Shown: positions 8,340 to 20,925, counted from the first letter of the stretch. The stretch is DNA of 64,000 nucleotides from Chloroflexota bacterium (GCA_012517865.1 JAAYUC010000022.1:1-64000); one strand, 5' to 3'. Numbers and translations: made by a program. The notes: a model not told the origin generated them from the letters alone.

Positions 8340-9029
8340 TCAGCCTCCTAACGCGAAGCTTCCTCCGGGAGAAAGCACTTCCACGCGCGTTTCAGTTTCA
8401 GCTTCCACACGCTGCTTCCAGGCGTGCGCGTCCTGACGGATGAGCGGGAAGGTGTTGTAGTGGATGGGGATGACAACTTTAGGCCGCAGCAGTTTTACCG
8501 CCCGCAGTGCGTCGTCGGGGCCCATGGTGTAGTTATCGCCAATCGGAATCGCAGCCAGGTCCAGCCCTTCTTCGCCAATCAGGCGCATATCGCCAAAGAG
8601 CCCCGTATCCCCGGCCAGATAGATTTTTTCCCCGGCTGTCGTCGTCAGCAAAAAGCCGGCCGGGTTACCGCCGTCGCTGCCGTCCGGGAGTGCTGACCCA
8701 TGCAGGGCTTGGGTGAGTTTGAGGTAACCAAAGGGATATTGAAAGCCGCCGCCAATATGCTGCGCGTGCGTTTTCGCGCCCTTGGCAGAGAACCATCCGC
8801 AAATTTCGAAGTTCGATATGACCGTCGCGCCGGTGCGCCGCGCGATTTCCAACGCGTCGCCAACATGGTCGCCGTGCCCGTGGGAAACAAGCACATAATC
8901 CGCGCGCACATCCTGGGCTTTCATCAAGGCGGCCGGGTTGCCGCTGAAAAATGGGTCCACAATCAATGGCATTTCTCCGCATTGCAAACCAATGGTGGCA
9001 TGTCCGTACCAGGTGAAGATAGTGCCCAT
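8340..9029 (-). CDS. UPF0173-type metal-dependent hydrolase
   Basis: A 229-residue metallo-beta-lactamase-fold hydrolase of the UPF0173 type. The metal-binding HGHGDH lies at 50-55, followed by AGDTGLFGDM and the C-terminal PIHYNTFPLI. The natural substrate of this family is unclear. It has a strong ribosome site (AGGAAAGGAGG) and a TATAAT about 20 nt upstream of the ATG. It heads a two-gene operon with the molybdopterin oxidoreductase. Confidence 0.88.
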   Translation of the reverse strand: MGTIFTWYGHATIGLQCGEMPLIVDPFFSGNPAALMKAQDVRADYVLVSHGHGDHVGDALEIARRTGATVISNFEICGWFSAKGAKTHAQHIGGGFQYPFGYLKLTQALHGSALPDGSDGGNPAGFLLTTTAGEKIYLAGDTGLFGDMRLIGEEGLDLAAIPIGDNYTMGPDDALRAVKLLRPKVVIPIHYNTFPLIRQDAHAWKQRVEAETETRVEVLSPGGSFALGG

Positions 9030-9089
9030 AGATTCCTCCTTTCCTCTGTGATTATACCTTTCAGCGCGTGTGGACGCTTCCTTTGGGCG

Positions 9090-10577
9090 TCATTTCAGCC
9101 AGACAAAAGCCCTTTCATCCCCATGCCAGACGTCCGCCGCAACCAAACGCGGCTGCAAAAGCGGGAACTGATACTGAAACACCCCGCCGCTGGTAAGCAG
9201 GAAAAAGCCCTTGGAATCCTCCTGCCAGATAAGCGCCCCGATTGCATGTTCGGCCAGAGTTTGCAGTTGCAGGCCCTGAGGCGAATACAACCGCGCGCCG
9301 TTGGCACCCCATCCAATCAACCAGCGTTCGTCCGGAGCGATTCCCAGCCTTTCTTCACCCGGCAAAGAAAACACAATGCCGCTTCGGTCAAATAGCAGGG
9401 CTCCTCCGGCGCGGGAAGCTGTAAAGAGTCCGTTTTGCGGATTGTAGCTGAGATGTGAAAATTCGCCTGCCAATAAAGGCTCAAACGTGACGGCGTTGTT
9501 GGAGGAATAGTAAATGCCCGCCGGATATCTGGCGTTGTTGTTTTCCGTCCGCACTGCCACGGCCACATCCCCATTTAGCGGGCTCACGGCCGCCTCCGCA
9601 AAAGGCCCATCAAAGATGATGCGGGGTTTTCCCGCCGAAACATTGCTGAGCCGCAAGTCCACGGCGCCGGTTTCCGTGGGGGTGCAGGTGAGCAGATAGA
9701 GCGGGCTCATCCAGCCCACATAACGTTCCCAATAACCGGTATCGCGCGGAACATGCAGATAATGCGTAATCGCGCCGTTGGGCATGCTGAGCGCGCCGAC
9801 CAAGGAAATCTTCCAGTCGCTGATGGTCGCGTAGCTGTTGACTTCCTGGAAAACAATCCAATCCTGGTCTGGGGACCAAAGAGGCGAAAAATCCTGCTGA
9901 AAACGCTGGTTCAAGCGCTTCAGACTGCCGTTTTCAGGTTGGTACAGATACAGGTCAGCCGAAGGCCCATCCAGCGCGGCGGGAAAGACTGCTGTTCGCG
10001 CGTCCCCCGACCAACTGACCGGGTTGGGCTGCTGCACGGCCTGCAGCGCCATTTGCGGTTGAATGCCGTCCTGCTGCAAGACGGCTTCCTGAAGTTCCGC
10101 GGAGAGCAGACTTGTGAGCATGCGGGGCGGATTCCAGGGATTAGTCAGTTCGTACATGCCCAGCTCATCCAGCTTTTCCGGCGTGCCCGCGCGCAGCAGT
10201 ACGCGTGTGCCGTCCGGCGCTTTGCCGCCAATGATATCCAGCGGGTCGGTCAGCAGCGGAAGGGTGATGGGAATGAGCGTGCCGCTGTCCCTGTCGGCAG
10301 CGTAAAGGTGCTCTCCCTGAGCGTCCGGGAAAATAAGCCAGGGACCGTCTTCCGCGTCGGTCGGGCGCGGTACGGGAACGGGAGTATCGGTATAGGTAAT
10401 AATTGGCGAGAGCGTCCGGGCTGTTGTGGTGCCAGTTTCCAGAGCGGCGCGCGTGCGGGCATCCACCTCCGCGGTAGAACTGGGCGCCCAGGCCGCCGGC
10501 GTTGGCGCGGTATAGCGGCAGGCAAGCCCAAGCAGAAGCAAGCTGGCTGCAAGCAAAAGCGCGCGCCTGGATTTCAT
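9090..10577 (-). CDS. Lipoprotein with beta-propeller-like repeats
   Basis: A 495-residue predicted lipoprotein. The hydrophobic signal ends in LLGLAC (Cys20). The body has repeated segments of the kind DGTRVLLRAG, SGDARTAVFP, SPDQDWIVFQE and LNGDVAVAV, which look like WD40/TolB-type propeller blades. I see no catalytic motif; a role as a surface binding or scaffold protein is inference. The ATG at 10577 is 6 nt behind TACGAT (10589-10584) with no ribosome site, which fits a leaderless start. Confidence 0.75.
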   Translation of the reverse strand: MKSRRALLLAASLLLLGLACRYTAPTPAAWAPSSTAEVDARTRAALETGTTTARTLSPIITYTDTPVPVPRPTDAEDGPWLIFPDAQGEHLYAADRDSGTLIPITLPLLTDPLDIIGGKAPDGTRVLLRAGTPEKLDELGMYELTNPWNPPRMLTSLLSAELQEAVLQQDGIQPQMALQAVQQPNPVSWSGDARTAVFPAALDGPSADLYLYQPENGSLKRLNQRFQQDFSPLWSPDQDWIVFQEVNSYATISDWKISLVGALSMPNGAITHYLHVPRDTGYWERYVGWMSPLYLLTCTPTETGAVDLRLSNVSAGKPRIIFDGPFAEAAVSPLNGDVAVAVRTENNNARYPAGIYYSSNNAVTFEPLLAGEFSHLSYNPQNGLFTASRAGGALLFDRSGIVFSLPGEERLGIAPDERWLIGWGANGARLYSPQGLQLQTLAEHAIGALIWQEDSKGFFLLTSGGVFQYQFPLLQPRLVAADVWHGDERAFVWLK

Positions 10578-10583
10578 GCCTTA

Positions 10584-10589
10584 ATCGTA
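10584..10589 (-). promoter_or_regulatory. -10-like box for leaderless propeller lipoprotein
   Basis: TACGAT on the minus strand, 6 nt before the ATG at 10577. It is a weaker match than the other leaderless boxes in this window. Confidence 0.3.
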
Positions 10590-10684
10590 CATGATTTTTT
10601 AAGGCGGCAAATTTTCGCAGAAGGTTTGGCAGCCGGTCGGGCAGCCCGCGTGTTGCTCATCAAGCGCTACGCATCGCGAATAAA

Positions 10685-10710
10685 AAAGCTCTCCAGTCGG
10701 AGAGCTTTTA
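10685..10710 (-). terminator. Terminator of pcrA
   Basis: AAAAGCTCTCC / GGAGAGCTTTT inverted repeat, followed on the minus strand by TTTTTTA; located about 20 nt after the stop codon of pcrA. Confidence 0.85.
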
Positions 10711-10727
10711 ATAACCTATCAGCGGTT

Positions 10728-12908
10728 TCATAAGATTTCCAGCTTTGCCAGCGATGCCACCAGCGCCTTCAACCCCACCCCTTCAAAGTAGACCTCCACG
10801 GTTTCATCGCCGTGCTCCAGCCGGCTTGCCTTGACCACACCGCGGCCGTAGGTTTTGTGCCGCACCTGCATGCCCGCCCTGTACTGCGTGTTTTGCGGCG
10901 CGTCCTGGCGCGGCGTGCTGCGGAAGGCGGGCGTCTCCCAGCGGGAATACGTGTTTTGATAGGGAGTGTTCAGGCGGCTGGGCAAACCTTTGGCGCTGCC
11001 CTGCAGCAGGTCCTCGGGCAGGTCGTCCAAAAAGCGGGATGCCTGGGTCTCTTCGTAGCTGCCGTAAGGGCTGCGCCGGCGCATCGCGCGCGTCAGGGTC
11101 AGCGTCTTCTTGGCGCGGGTAATTCCCACATAAAGCAGCCGGCGTTCTTCCGCCAGGGCTTCGGGGTCATCGCGCGAACGGCTGTGTGGGAGAATCATTT
11201 CATCCAGTCCCACAATGAACACATTTTCGAACTCCAGACCCTTGGCTGCGTGCAGGGTCAGCATGGTGGGCGCGTCCAGGGTTTCGGGCAGCGTATCCTG
11301 GTCGGCCACCAGGGCCATCGCTTCCAGAAAACCCGGCAGTCCGTCGTATTCCAGGATGACCTGACGCAGTTCCATCACGTTTTCCCAGCGGTCCTGTCCT
11401 TCTTCGCTGCGGTCGTGAATATATTCCTGATAGCCTGTATCCTCCAGGACGCGGTCAAACAGTGAAGCGGGCGGGTTGGCCGCGGCGAACTGCCGCCAGG
11501 AAAGGAGTTTTTTTCCAAACTGTTCCAGGCGCAGGCCTTCTTTGCCAAGCTGCTCCAGCGCGGCTCGCCCCGATGGTTCCGCGATGCGGCAGACTGCCTC
11601 TCCCAGCGTCAGGCTGGATAGGCGGGCAAACTCATCCAGCTTCTCCAGGCTTTTCCCGCCAATTCCGCGCGGCGGCAGGTTAATCACCCGCCTCAGGCTG
11701 ATTTCGTCCTTGGGATTGTGAATCAGGCGCAAAAAAGCAATCACATCCTTCACTTCGCGCCGTCCGTAAAAGCGCTGCGCGCCGACCAGACGGTAACTGA
11801 TGCCTTCCCGCCGGAAGGATTCTTCCAGCAGGCGCGACTGGGCGTTGGTGCGGTACATCACCGCGAAAGAGCTTGGGTTCAGGTGCCGCGTGCGGATGCC
11901 GGTTTTAATAGCATCCACAACAAATTCAGCTTCTGCTTTATCGTCGGGCGCTGCGTATAATTTTATTTTTTCGCCCTGCTGTTGTTCCGTGAAGAGTTTT
12001 TTACGGGTACGGTTCGCATTGCGGTCTATCACCGCCATTGCCCCGTCCAGGATACGCTGCGTGGAGCGGTAATTTTGCTCCAGAAGAATGGTCCGGGCGT
12101 TTTTGAAGTCGGTCTGGAAGCGCTGGATGTTGCGGTAATCCGCGCCGCGCCAGCGGTAGATGGACTGATCCTCATCGCCTACCACATACAGGTTGCCGTG
12201 GCCTTTTGCCAGGCTGCGCAGTATCGCGTATTGAGATAGGTTGGTATCCTGAAACTCATCCACCAGGATATGTTCAAATTTATGCGCCCAGGTAGCGCGC
12301 ACCTGGGGATAGGCGTTCATCAGCTGGTAGGTGTACACCAGCATGTCATCAAAATCCATGGCATTGTTGCGTATCAACAGCTGCTGATAACGCAGATAGA
12401 ACTGGCGCACCTTCTCATCGCGAAAGTTTTGGATGGGATAGTCTTCGGGGGTGACCAGGTCATTTTTCGCGCGCGAGATGGCATCCAGGATGGATTCAGC
12501 CCGGAATAGTTTCTCGTCCACCCCGGCTTCGCGAATGACTTCTTTCATCAGCGTGATCTGGTCGTCAGCATCAAAGATGACAAAATCCTTGCTGAGGGGC
12601 AGTAAATCCGCCTCTCTCCGCAGGATGCGCCCGCAAACAGAATGGAAAGTGCCCAGCCAGATGCCCTGGGCGGCCGCGCCAAGTATCTTCTCCACCCGCG
12701 CCGCCATCTCCCTGGCAGCTTTATTGGTAAAAGTCACCGCGAGGATGTGATAGGGCGGCACGCGCATCACGCCAATCAGATAAGCGATGCGGTACGTCAG
12801 GACGCGGGTTTTCCCGGAACCGGGGCCGGCCAACACCAGCGTCGGGCCGGCCGGGGCGGCAACAGCCTGCTGCTGCTGAGGGTTGAGCAGGTCAAGTAAT
12901 TCATCCAT
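10728..12908 (-). CDS. pcrA: ATP-dependent DNA helicase PcrA/UvrD
   Basis: A 726-residue superfamily 1A helicase that translocates 3' to 5' on single-stranded DNA in repair and replication restart. Motifs visible in order: Q motif LNPQQQQAV, Walker A GPGSGKT (28-34), TFTNKAAREM, VDEFQDT (216-222), GDEDQSIYRWRGAD, and the helicase C-terminal TLHAAKGLEF and VGITRAKKTL. The last 60 residues (VRHKTYGRGVVKAS...) are the Tudor-like tail seen in PcrA. A TAAAAT lies 9 nt before the ATG with no clear ribosome site. Confidence 0.95.
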   Translation of the reverse strand: MDELLDLLNPQQQQAVAAPAGPTLVLAGPGSGKTRVLTYRIAYLIGVMRVPPYHILAVTFTNKAAREMAARVEKILGAAAQGIWLGTFHSVCGRILRREADLLPLSKDFVIFDADDQITLMKEVIREAGVDEKLFRAESILDAISRAKNDLVTPEDYPIQNFRDEKVRQFYLRYQQLLIRNNAMDFDDMLVYTYQLMNAYPQVRATWAHKFEHILVDEFQDTNLSQYAILRSLAKGHGNLYVVGDEDQSIYRWRGADYRNIQRFQTDFKNARTILLEQNYRSTQRILDGAMAVIDRNANRTRKKLFTEQQQGEKIKLYAAPDDKAEAEFVVDAIKTGIRTRHLNPSSFAVMYRTNAQSRLLEESFRREGISYRLVGAQRFYGRREVKDVIAFLRLIHNPKDEISLRRVINLPPRGIGGKSLEKLDEFARLSSLTLGEAVCRIAEPSGRAALEQLGKEGLRLEQFGKKLLSWRQFAAANPPASLFDRVLEDTGYQEYIHDRSEEGQDRWENVMELRQVILEYDGLPGFLEAMALVADQDTLPETLDAPTMLTLHAAKGLEFENVFIVGLDEMILPHSRSRDDPEALAEERRLLYVGITRAKKTLTLTRAMRRRSPYGSYEETQASRFLDDLPEDLLQGSAKGLPSRLNTPYQNTYSRWETPAFRSTPRQDAPQNTQYRAGMQVRHKTYGRGVVKASRLEHGDETVEVYFEGVGLKALVASLAKLEIL

Positions 12909-12937
12909 AATCAGAGAATTTTACCGCAGGTCTCTTC

Positions 12938-14116
12938 CTAAAAGAGCAGCGCTTTTGCCAGCCCAATCATAATGCCCGCCAGCACAAGCCAGTACGGCGT
13001 CAGTTTTAGCAGGAACAAACCTGCCAGACCTGCCGCCAGCAAAAGCGCGGTCCACACATCCACGACGGCATTCTTTGCCATCGTTACCGCGATGGTGATA
13101 ATCAGAGCCACGACGCCGGCATTCACCCCTTCCAGAACAGCCTGGGCGACTGGAGAGTTCGCCAGTTTTTTCATCAATGGTCCCATTGCCGTCACGACAA
13201 TAAACGAAGGCAAAAAGACCCCGATAGTGGACGCGAACGCCCCGGGAATGCCTCCGACCATATACCCGATGAAAGTCACCGCGGAAGTGACAGGTCCCGG
13301 GGTCATTTGCCCGACGGCAATCGCGTCGACGAGCTGCTGCTGCGTCATCCAACCAAATCGGTTGACGATATCATCGCGGATGAGCGGAAACAGCACCAGC
13401 GCCGACCCAAAGAGCACGGCGCCAGTACGTAAAAAGTACAGGAACAACTGCGCCACCCGGGAATGAAGCCAATCCGGACCCTGCTGAAAGAGGCGCAGAA
13501 GCAGCGGAAAAGGAAAAACAGCCAGCAAAGCCGCGGGCGCTTTTGGGGGATGTTTCAACAGGTACACCAGCACATATCCCAATAAACCCGCCGCGAAGAG
13601 AATAATGACCTCATTCACGCCCAGCAAGGACGCGCCGAATGCCAGCCCGAAAATCAACCAGGTCTGCCAGGTTTTCAGACAGCTCTTGCCCAGGCTCCAA
13701 AGAGTGTTGATGACAATCGCCAGCACCAGCGGATTGAGAGCGTAAAAAATCGCGTCCACCTGAGGAAGCGCCCCGTAGCGCGTGTACGCCCAGGCAAACG
13801 AAACTGTGGCGATGAATGAAGGAAGGATAAAACTGGCGCCGGCCGCTAACAAGCCGGGAAAGCCGGCTTCTAAATAGCCGATATGCAGGGCTAATTCTGT
13901 CGCGTTGGGTCCGGGCACCAGGTGCGTCGCTGCCAAAAGCTCCAGAAAATGCTCTCCGGTCAGCCACTTGCGCTTGCGCACAATTTCGCTTTCCATCATG
14001 GCGATATGCGCGGTGGGAGACCCAAAACTCGTGGCGCCAATCTGCAGGAAAACCTTAATCAGGTCTTTCAGCCTGGCTTTTTGTTCCAGCGGAAGCGTCG
14101 GGATTTCTAATTTCAT
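12938..14116 (-). CDS. chrA: Chromate transporter family protein (two-domain ChrA)
   Basis: A 392-residue membrane protein with about ten hydrophobic segments arranged as two homologous halves, each with the family signature: FLQIGATSFGSPTAHIAMM with LVPGPNATEL in the first half, and VGQMTPGPVTSAVTFIGY in the second. This is the long-chain ChrA arrangement of proton-coupled chromate exporters; many members have not been shown to move chromate. The start overlaps the end of holB by 4 nt (ATGA), so it is translated from the holB mRNA. Confidence 0.88.
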   Translation of the reverse strand: MKLEIPTLPLEQKARLKDLIKVFLQIGATSFGSPTAHIAMMESEIVRKRKWLTGEHFLELLAATHLVPGPNATELALHIGYLEAGFPGLLAAGASFILPSFIATVSFAWAYTRYGALPQVDAIFYALNPLVLAIVINTLWSLGKSCLKTWQTWLIFGLAFGASLLGVNEVIILFAAGLLGYVLVYLLKHPPKAPAALLAVFPFPLLLRLFQQGPDWLHSRVAQLFLYFLRTGAVLFGSALVLFPLIRDDIVNRFGWMTQQQLVDAIAVGQMTPGPVTSAVTFIGYMVGGIPGAFASTIGVFLPSFIVVTAMGPLMKKLANSPVAQAVLEGVNAGVVALIITIAVTMAKNAVVDVWTALLLAAGLAGLFLLKLTPYWLVLAGIMIGLAKALLF

Positions 14117-15132
14117 TTTTCCTGCCTGGCAGCTTTCAAAATCGGGAGAGTCAGCAGCAGGTGTTCAAGAGTCAGGCGCGGGTTCACGTACGCGTCCAGC
14201 CTTGCCAACGCTTTTTCATGTCTCTCCAAAATTTGTTCAATGTTCGCGAGGTCCAGCTGACGCGCGGTATCCTCTAAAGACCTTTGCCGGTCCTGGTTTA
14301 CCAGCGGCATTTCCGCGCCGCTGCGCACAATCAGCACATCCCGCCAGAAACTCAACCAGGCGGAGACCAGCTGAGCCGTGAGCTCGCGTTGACCGCTTTT
14401 GCTTTTTTGCAGGCTTTCCACATACTGCAAACGCTGGCGCCTGGCTGCGTAAAGCAGCTCCTCCAGCCTGTCCAACGCGTCGTGATACGAGGCCAGTATT
14501 TCTGGGTTTTGGTCAAAGCGAACCGCCGCCCCTACCCTGCCGGAGGATAAATGCGCCAGGACCGCCGCACGTTCCGCCGGAATCTGCAGCTTTTGTTCCA
14601 GCCAGCTGCTTGCTTTTTCCATCGGTAGCGGCCGCAAGCGGACAATCTGGCAGCGCGAGGATATCGTCGGAAGCAGGTTTTCTTCCGAGTCAGCCGTCAG
14701 CACCAGCACCGCGCGGGCAGGCGGTTCTTCAAGCGATTTCAACAGCGCGTTGGATGCCGAGGCCGTAGCCCTCTGAAAATCCAGAATGAGCACCACGCGG
14801 TATTTTGCCTGGTAGGGCGCGAGCGCCAGAGACTGCTGCACAGAGCGAATCTGGTCAATGCGCAGGTCCTGGTGGCCTTCTTCCGGCGCCAGAACCATTA
14901 AATCCGGGAAGCTCTGGGCATCAATCTGGCGGCATACCGCGCACACACCGCAAAACTCGCCGGGCTCGGGAGGGTTCTGACAATTCAGAGCCTTGATAAA
15001 CGCCAGGGCAAGCGTGCGCCTGCCGATTCCCTGCGAGCCTGTCAGCAGATAGGCATGGCGCAGTTTTTCGGGTTTGGTATGCTCTTTTAAGAACGCAACC
15101 GCGGTCTCGTGACCGCAAATATTCCATCCCAT
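14113..15132 (-). CDS. holB: DNA polymerase III delta' subunit
   Basis: A 339-residue clamp-loader delta' subunit. The AAA+ P-loop is degenerate (GSQGIGRRT, about 33-41), as is usual for delta', which does not hydrolyse ATP. A zinc module (Cys51 region, CGVCAVC) and the SRC motif (ISSRCQIV) are present. It helps load the sliding clamp. TAAAAT (15044 equivalent site at 15139-15144, minus strand) lies 6 nt before the ATG with no ribosome site, so the message is probably leaderless. It is followed by the overlapping chrA gene. Confidence 0.9.
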   Translation of the reverse strand: MGWNICGHETAVAFLKEHTKPEKLRHAYLLTGSQGIGRRTLALAFIKALNCQNPPEPGEFCGVCAVCRQIDAQSFPDLMVLAPEEGHQDLRIDQIRSVQQSLALAPYQAKYRVVLILDFQRATASASNALLKSLEEPPARAVLVLTADSEENLLPTISSRCQIVRLRPLPMEKASSWLEQKLQIPAERAAVLAHLSSGRVGAAVRFDQNPEILASYHDALDRLEELLYAARRQRLQYVESLQKSKSGQRELTAQLVSAWLSFWRDVLIVRSGAEMPLVNQDRQRSLEDTARQLDLANIEQILERHEKALARLDAYVNPRLTLEHLLLTLPILKAARQEK

Positions 15133-15138
15133 ACGATA

Positions 15139-15144
15139 ATTTTA
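15139..15144 (-). promoter_or_regulatory. -10 box for leaderless holB start
   Basis: TAAAAT on the minus strand followed by 6 nt (TATCGT) and the ATG at 15132. No Shine-Dalgarno is present. Confidence 0.45.
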
Positions 15145-15300
15145 ACACAGGGCACACGGGCAGTGATAAACTTCAGCAGTTATCCCGCTGCTGCTAAGTT
15201 CTGGCAATGCCTGATAAAATAACAGGCCGCAAGGAAATCCTAGACCTAGAATATAATGGAAAGAACTGCCTGCGGGTATTTTGGTAACGGAGGTTTACGC

Positions 15301-18153
<2,853 letters not shown>

Positions 18154-18173
18154 TTTTTAAGCGGAGACACGAA

Positions 18174-18202
18174 AAGAACCTCCCTTCGGGGAGGTTCTTT
18201 TT
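18174..18202 (+). terminator. Terminator of the P-type ATPase gene
   Basis: AAGAACCTCCC TTCG GGGAGGTTCTT is an 11-bp stem with a UUCG tetraloop, followed by a run of T; it starts about 20 nt after the stop. Confidence 0.92.
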
Positions 18203-18384
18203 TAATGAGGACCGCAATACGCGGGGCACTGCCGGGCCCTTCGCGAAGGGCAAGTGTGTCTTTCCAAGCACGGCAAGGATTATTTCTGATGGGAACCGCG
18301 CTCTTGATAAAAAGAGCTGATAAGAATCGTTCACCAGGGAAAATGGCGCAGTTTGCTGCCTCTCCGCCAGACCGCAAGCGTTGT

Positions 18385-18463
18385 GCCAATCGTAAGGGCA
18401 GCCGCCCGCTGCCAGACAACTGCTATCGGCGGCGAACGATTGGCCTTTATGCGGCAAAAGGCC
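18385..18463 (+). promoter_or_regulatory. Structured leader upstream of the UMF1 transporter
   Basis: The 365-nt stretch between the ATPase terminator and the transporter start has two visible inverted repeats: GCCAATCGT (18385-18393) with ACGATTGGC (18436-18444), enclosing CCGCC/GGCGG, and GGCCTTT (18442-18448) with AAAGGCC (18457-18463). They share bases and could be alternative structures. I did not recognise a riboswitch family. An in-frame upstream extension of the transporter ORF across this region has no conserved residues. Confidence 0.3.
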
Positions 18464-18567
18464 GGCCAAAACACAAAGTGACACTCTGCCTTGAGTCTGA
18501 TAAAATCAAGCGTGCGATTATTTATCAAATTATCAAGCCAATGCGTTATCACTTAAAGGACCTCGTC

Positions 18568-19890
18568 ATGGAATCCTCTCCCAAAAACCTGCTTGATCAA
18601 ACCAAGCCCGCCCGCCGCGCGCGGCGCGCCTGGTATTTTTACGACTTCGGCAACTCCGCTTACGCGGCTATTGTTCTACTGGCAGTCTATTCCGCTTACT
18701 TCAAAAATGCCGTGGTCGGCGGCGCCGAAGGCACGCGCCTGTGGGGCTGGTCGGTTGGCATCGCTGCCGTGCTGGTAGCGCTGATGTCGCCGGTGCTGGG
18801 AAGCATTGCGGATTTTTCGCGCTCCAAAAAACGCCTGCTCTTCATCTTTACCACCATCGCGGTCATCTTCACCGCGCTCTTGTTCTTTGTGCGTCCCGGA
18901 GACGTCTTGATTGGCATGCTTTTCTTCATCCTGGCGGAAATTGGCTACCGTGGGGCGCAGGTCTTTTATGACGCACTCCTGGTGGACGTCTCCACTCCCG
19001 AGACGATTGGATACATCTCGGGTAAGGGCTGGGCGGTTGGCATGCTGGGCGGTGTAGCCTGCCTGATTATCGTATTGGTGCCCATGCAGCTGATTGGCAA
19101 CAGCTTCATCCCCTACACCTTTCTGATCACTGCGCTTTTCTTCCTGCTATCCTCAATTCCCACCTTTTTGCACGTGCGCGAGATTACCGAACCGGAAGTC
19201 ATTCCAACAGGGGAAAGCGTTTTCGGGCTGGCGTTCAAAAAGCTGGGGCGCACTTTCCGCGAGATTAAGCACTACCGCGAATTCATCAAGTACATGGCAG
19301 CCTTCCTGATTTACAACGACGGCATCATGATGCTGATGGATTTCGCCGCTATCATCGGCGCGACCCTGTTTGGCATGGGGCAGGTCCAGTTGATTCTCTT
19401 TGTCATCATCATCCAAATAACCGGCGCTGCCGGCGCGCTCCTCTTTGGCAAGATTTCTGATAAACAAAGCAGCAAGCAGGCAATCATTTTCTCGCTTCTA
19501 ATTCTGATTGCCGCGCTCATCGGCCTTTTCTTCATCAAAACCACCGTGATGTTTTTCGTTATCGGCGCGCTGGCCGGCTTCTCCCTTTCGGGGGCGCAGG
19601 CAGTCAGCCGCACCATGGTCAGTCAGCTGGCGCCGGTAGGAAAAACTACCGAGTTTTACGGCTTCCTATCGGTTGCCGGGCGCACTTCCACATTTGTGGG
19701 TCCCTTCGTGTTCAGCACGGTCTCGTACCGCGCGCACAACCTCTACCTGGCAGGCGGTCTGAGCGAATTAGCCGCCGAACAGGCAGGTCTTTACTGGGCA
19801 GTCGGGTCCATCCTCCTGTTTTTGCTGGTTGGACTGGTGGTGTTGCTAACAGTGCGCAAAGTGACGGCCAGCGAGCCGATGCGGTATTAA
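18568..19890 (+). CDS. UMF1-family MFS transporter
   Basis: A 440-residue membrane protein with 11-12 hydrophobic segments of the UMF1/Atg22-like branch of the major facilitator superfamily. The signature AWYFYDFGNSAYAA follows the start, with SPVLGSIADFSRSKKR in the first cytoplasmic loop. Atg22 exports amino acids from yeast vacuoles; bacterial substrates are not known. ATG 18568 is chosen because AAAGGA lies 7 nt upstream and the family signature begins about 20 residues later. It is followed 24 nt later by galE on the same strand. Confidence 0.85.
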   Translation: MESSPKNLLDQTKPARRARRAWYFYDFGNSAYAAIVLLAVYSAYFKNAVVGGAEGTRLWGWSVGIAAVLVALMSPVLGSIADFSRSKKRLLFIFTTIAVIFTALLFFVRPGDVLIGMLFFILAEIGYRGAQVFYDALLVDVSTPETIGYISGKGWAVGMLGGVACLIIVLVPMQLIGNSFIPYTFLITALFFLLSSIPTFLHVREITEPEVIPTGESVFGLAFKKLGRTFREIKHYREFIKYMAAFLIYNDGIMMLMDFAAIIGATLFGMGQVQLILFVIIIQITGAAGALLFGKISDKQSSKQAIIFSLLILIAALIGLFFIKTTVMFFVIGALAGFSLSGAQAVSRTMVSQLAPVGKTTEFYGFLSVAGRTSTFVGPFVFSTVSYRAHNLYLAGGLSELAAEQAGLYWAVGSILLFLLVGLVVLLTVRKVTASEPMRY

Positions 19891-19914
19891 TTCTCAGGCA
19901 GGCAAAGGAGAGCA

Positions 19915-20925
19915 ATGAAGATTTTGATTACTGGCGGGGCGGGATATATCGGCAGCACGATTGCTTCCGTTTTGGAAGATAACGGCCACACGCCCATCAT
20001 ACTGGATTCCCTGATTACCGGCCGGCGCGAGTTCACGCGCGGGCGCGTGTTCTACGAAGCGGATATCGCCGACCGCGCGATGGTGCGCCAGGTTTTCTCG
20101 GACCATCCGGATATCTTCGCTACCATCCACTGCGCCGCCCTCATCGTTGTGCCGGAGTCCGTTGCCCGTCCGTACGATTACTACCGCGACAATGTGGTCA
20201 AATCCATGACCTTTTTTAAACTTCTGAGTGAACTGGGCTACCCGCGCGTAGTGTTCAGCTCCTCCGCGGCCATTTACGATGTCGTTCCCGGCTTCATGGT
20301 CACGGAAGAATCCCCCTTGCGGCCTCTCAGCCCCTATTCCCGCACCAAATACATGATGGAGATGATCCTGAAGGATTTCTCGCATGCCTATAATATGAAA
20401 GCCATCGCGCTGCGCTACTTCAATCCCATCGGCGCGGACCCCAAAATGCGCAGCGGCATGCACATCAAAAATCCCACGCATGTGCTGGGCAAGCTGGTCC
20501 AGGTCGCCATGGGGCAGGATTCCGTCTTCTACCTGACCGGCGTGGACTGGCCTACCCGCGATGGTTCCGGCATCCGCGATTATATTCACGTCTGGGACCT
20601 GGCGCGCGCGCACCTGAACGCGGTGGAACGTTTCGACCAGGTTATCGCCGAGGCTTCAGAAGAAGACTCGCAGTACTGTGTGATTAACCTTGGCACTGGC
20701 AAAGGCGTCACCGTGCGGGAATTGGTCGCCGCCTTCGAGCAGGTTTATGGTCAGCGCGTTCCGATTTCCATCCAGCCGCCCCGCCCGGGCGATGTGGCCG
20801 GCGCGTATGCCAACGCGGATAAAGCTGCCCGCCTGCTGGGCTGGAAAGCCGAACTGCCCATCACACAGGGTATTTCGGACGCGCTGAAGTGGGGAAAAAT
20901 CCGCGATAGTATCATTCAGTGGTAA
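19915..20925 (+). CDS. galE: UDP-glucose 4-epimerase
   Basis: A 336-residue extended short-chain dehydrogenase. GGAGYIG (7-13) binds NAD, Ser116-118 and Tyr141/Lys145 (YSRTK) are the catalytic set, and RYFNPIGADP matches the GalE substrate loop. It should interconvert UDP-glucose and UDP-galactose (or the N-acetyl forms) for envelope polysaccharides. The start has a good site (AAGGAGAGCA before ATG). A bidirectional terminator separates it from the convergent rhomboid gene. Confidence 0.9.
   Translation: MKILITGGAGYIGSTIASVLEDNGHTPIILDSLITGRREFTRGRVFYEADIADRAMVRQVFSDHPDIFATIHCAALIVVPESVARPYDYYRDNVVKSMTFFKLLSELGYPRVVFSSSAAIYDVVPGFMVTEESPLRPLSPYSRTKYMMEMILKDFSHAYNMKAIALRYFNPIGADPKMRSGMHIKNPTHVLGKLVQVAMGQDSVFYLTGVDWPTRDGSGIRDYIHVWDLARAHLNAVERFDQVIAEASEEDSQYCVINLGTGKGVTVRELVAAFEQVYGQRVPISIQPPRPGDVAGAYANADKAARLLGWKAELPITQGISDALKWGKIRDSIIQW

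Noticed and set aside
18205..18567. Long N-terminal extension of the UMF1 transporter
   Set aside because: No conserved residues; a ribosome site and the family start are at 18568, and the upstream region holds leader hairpins instead.
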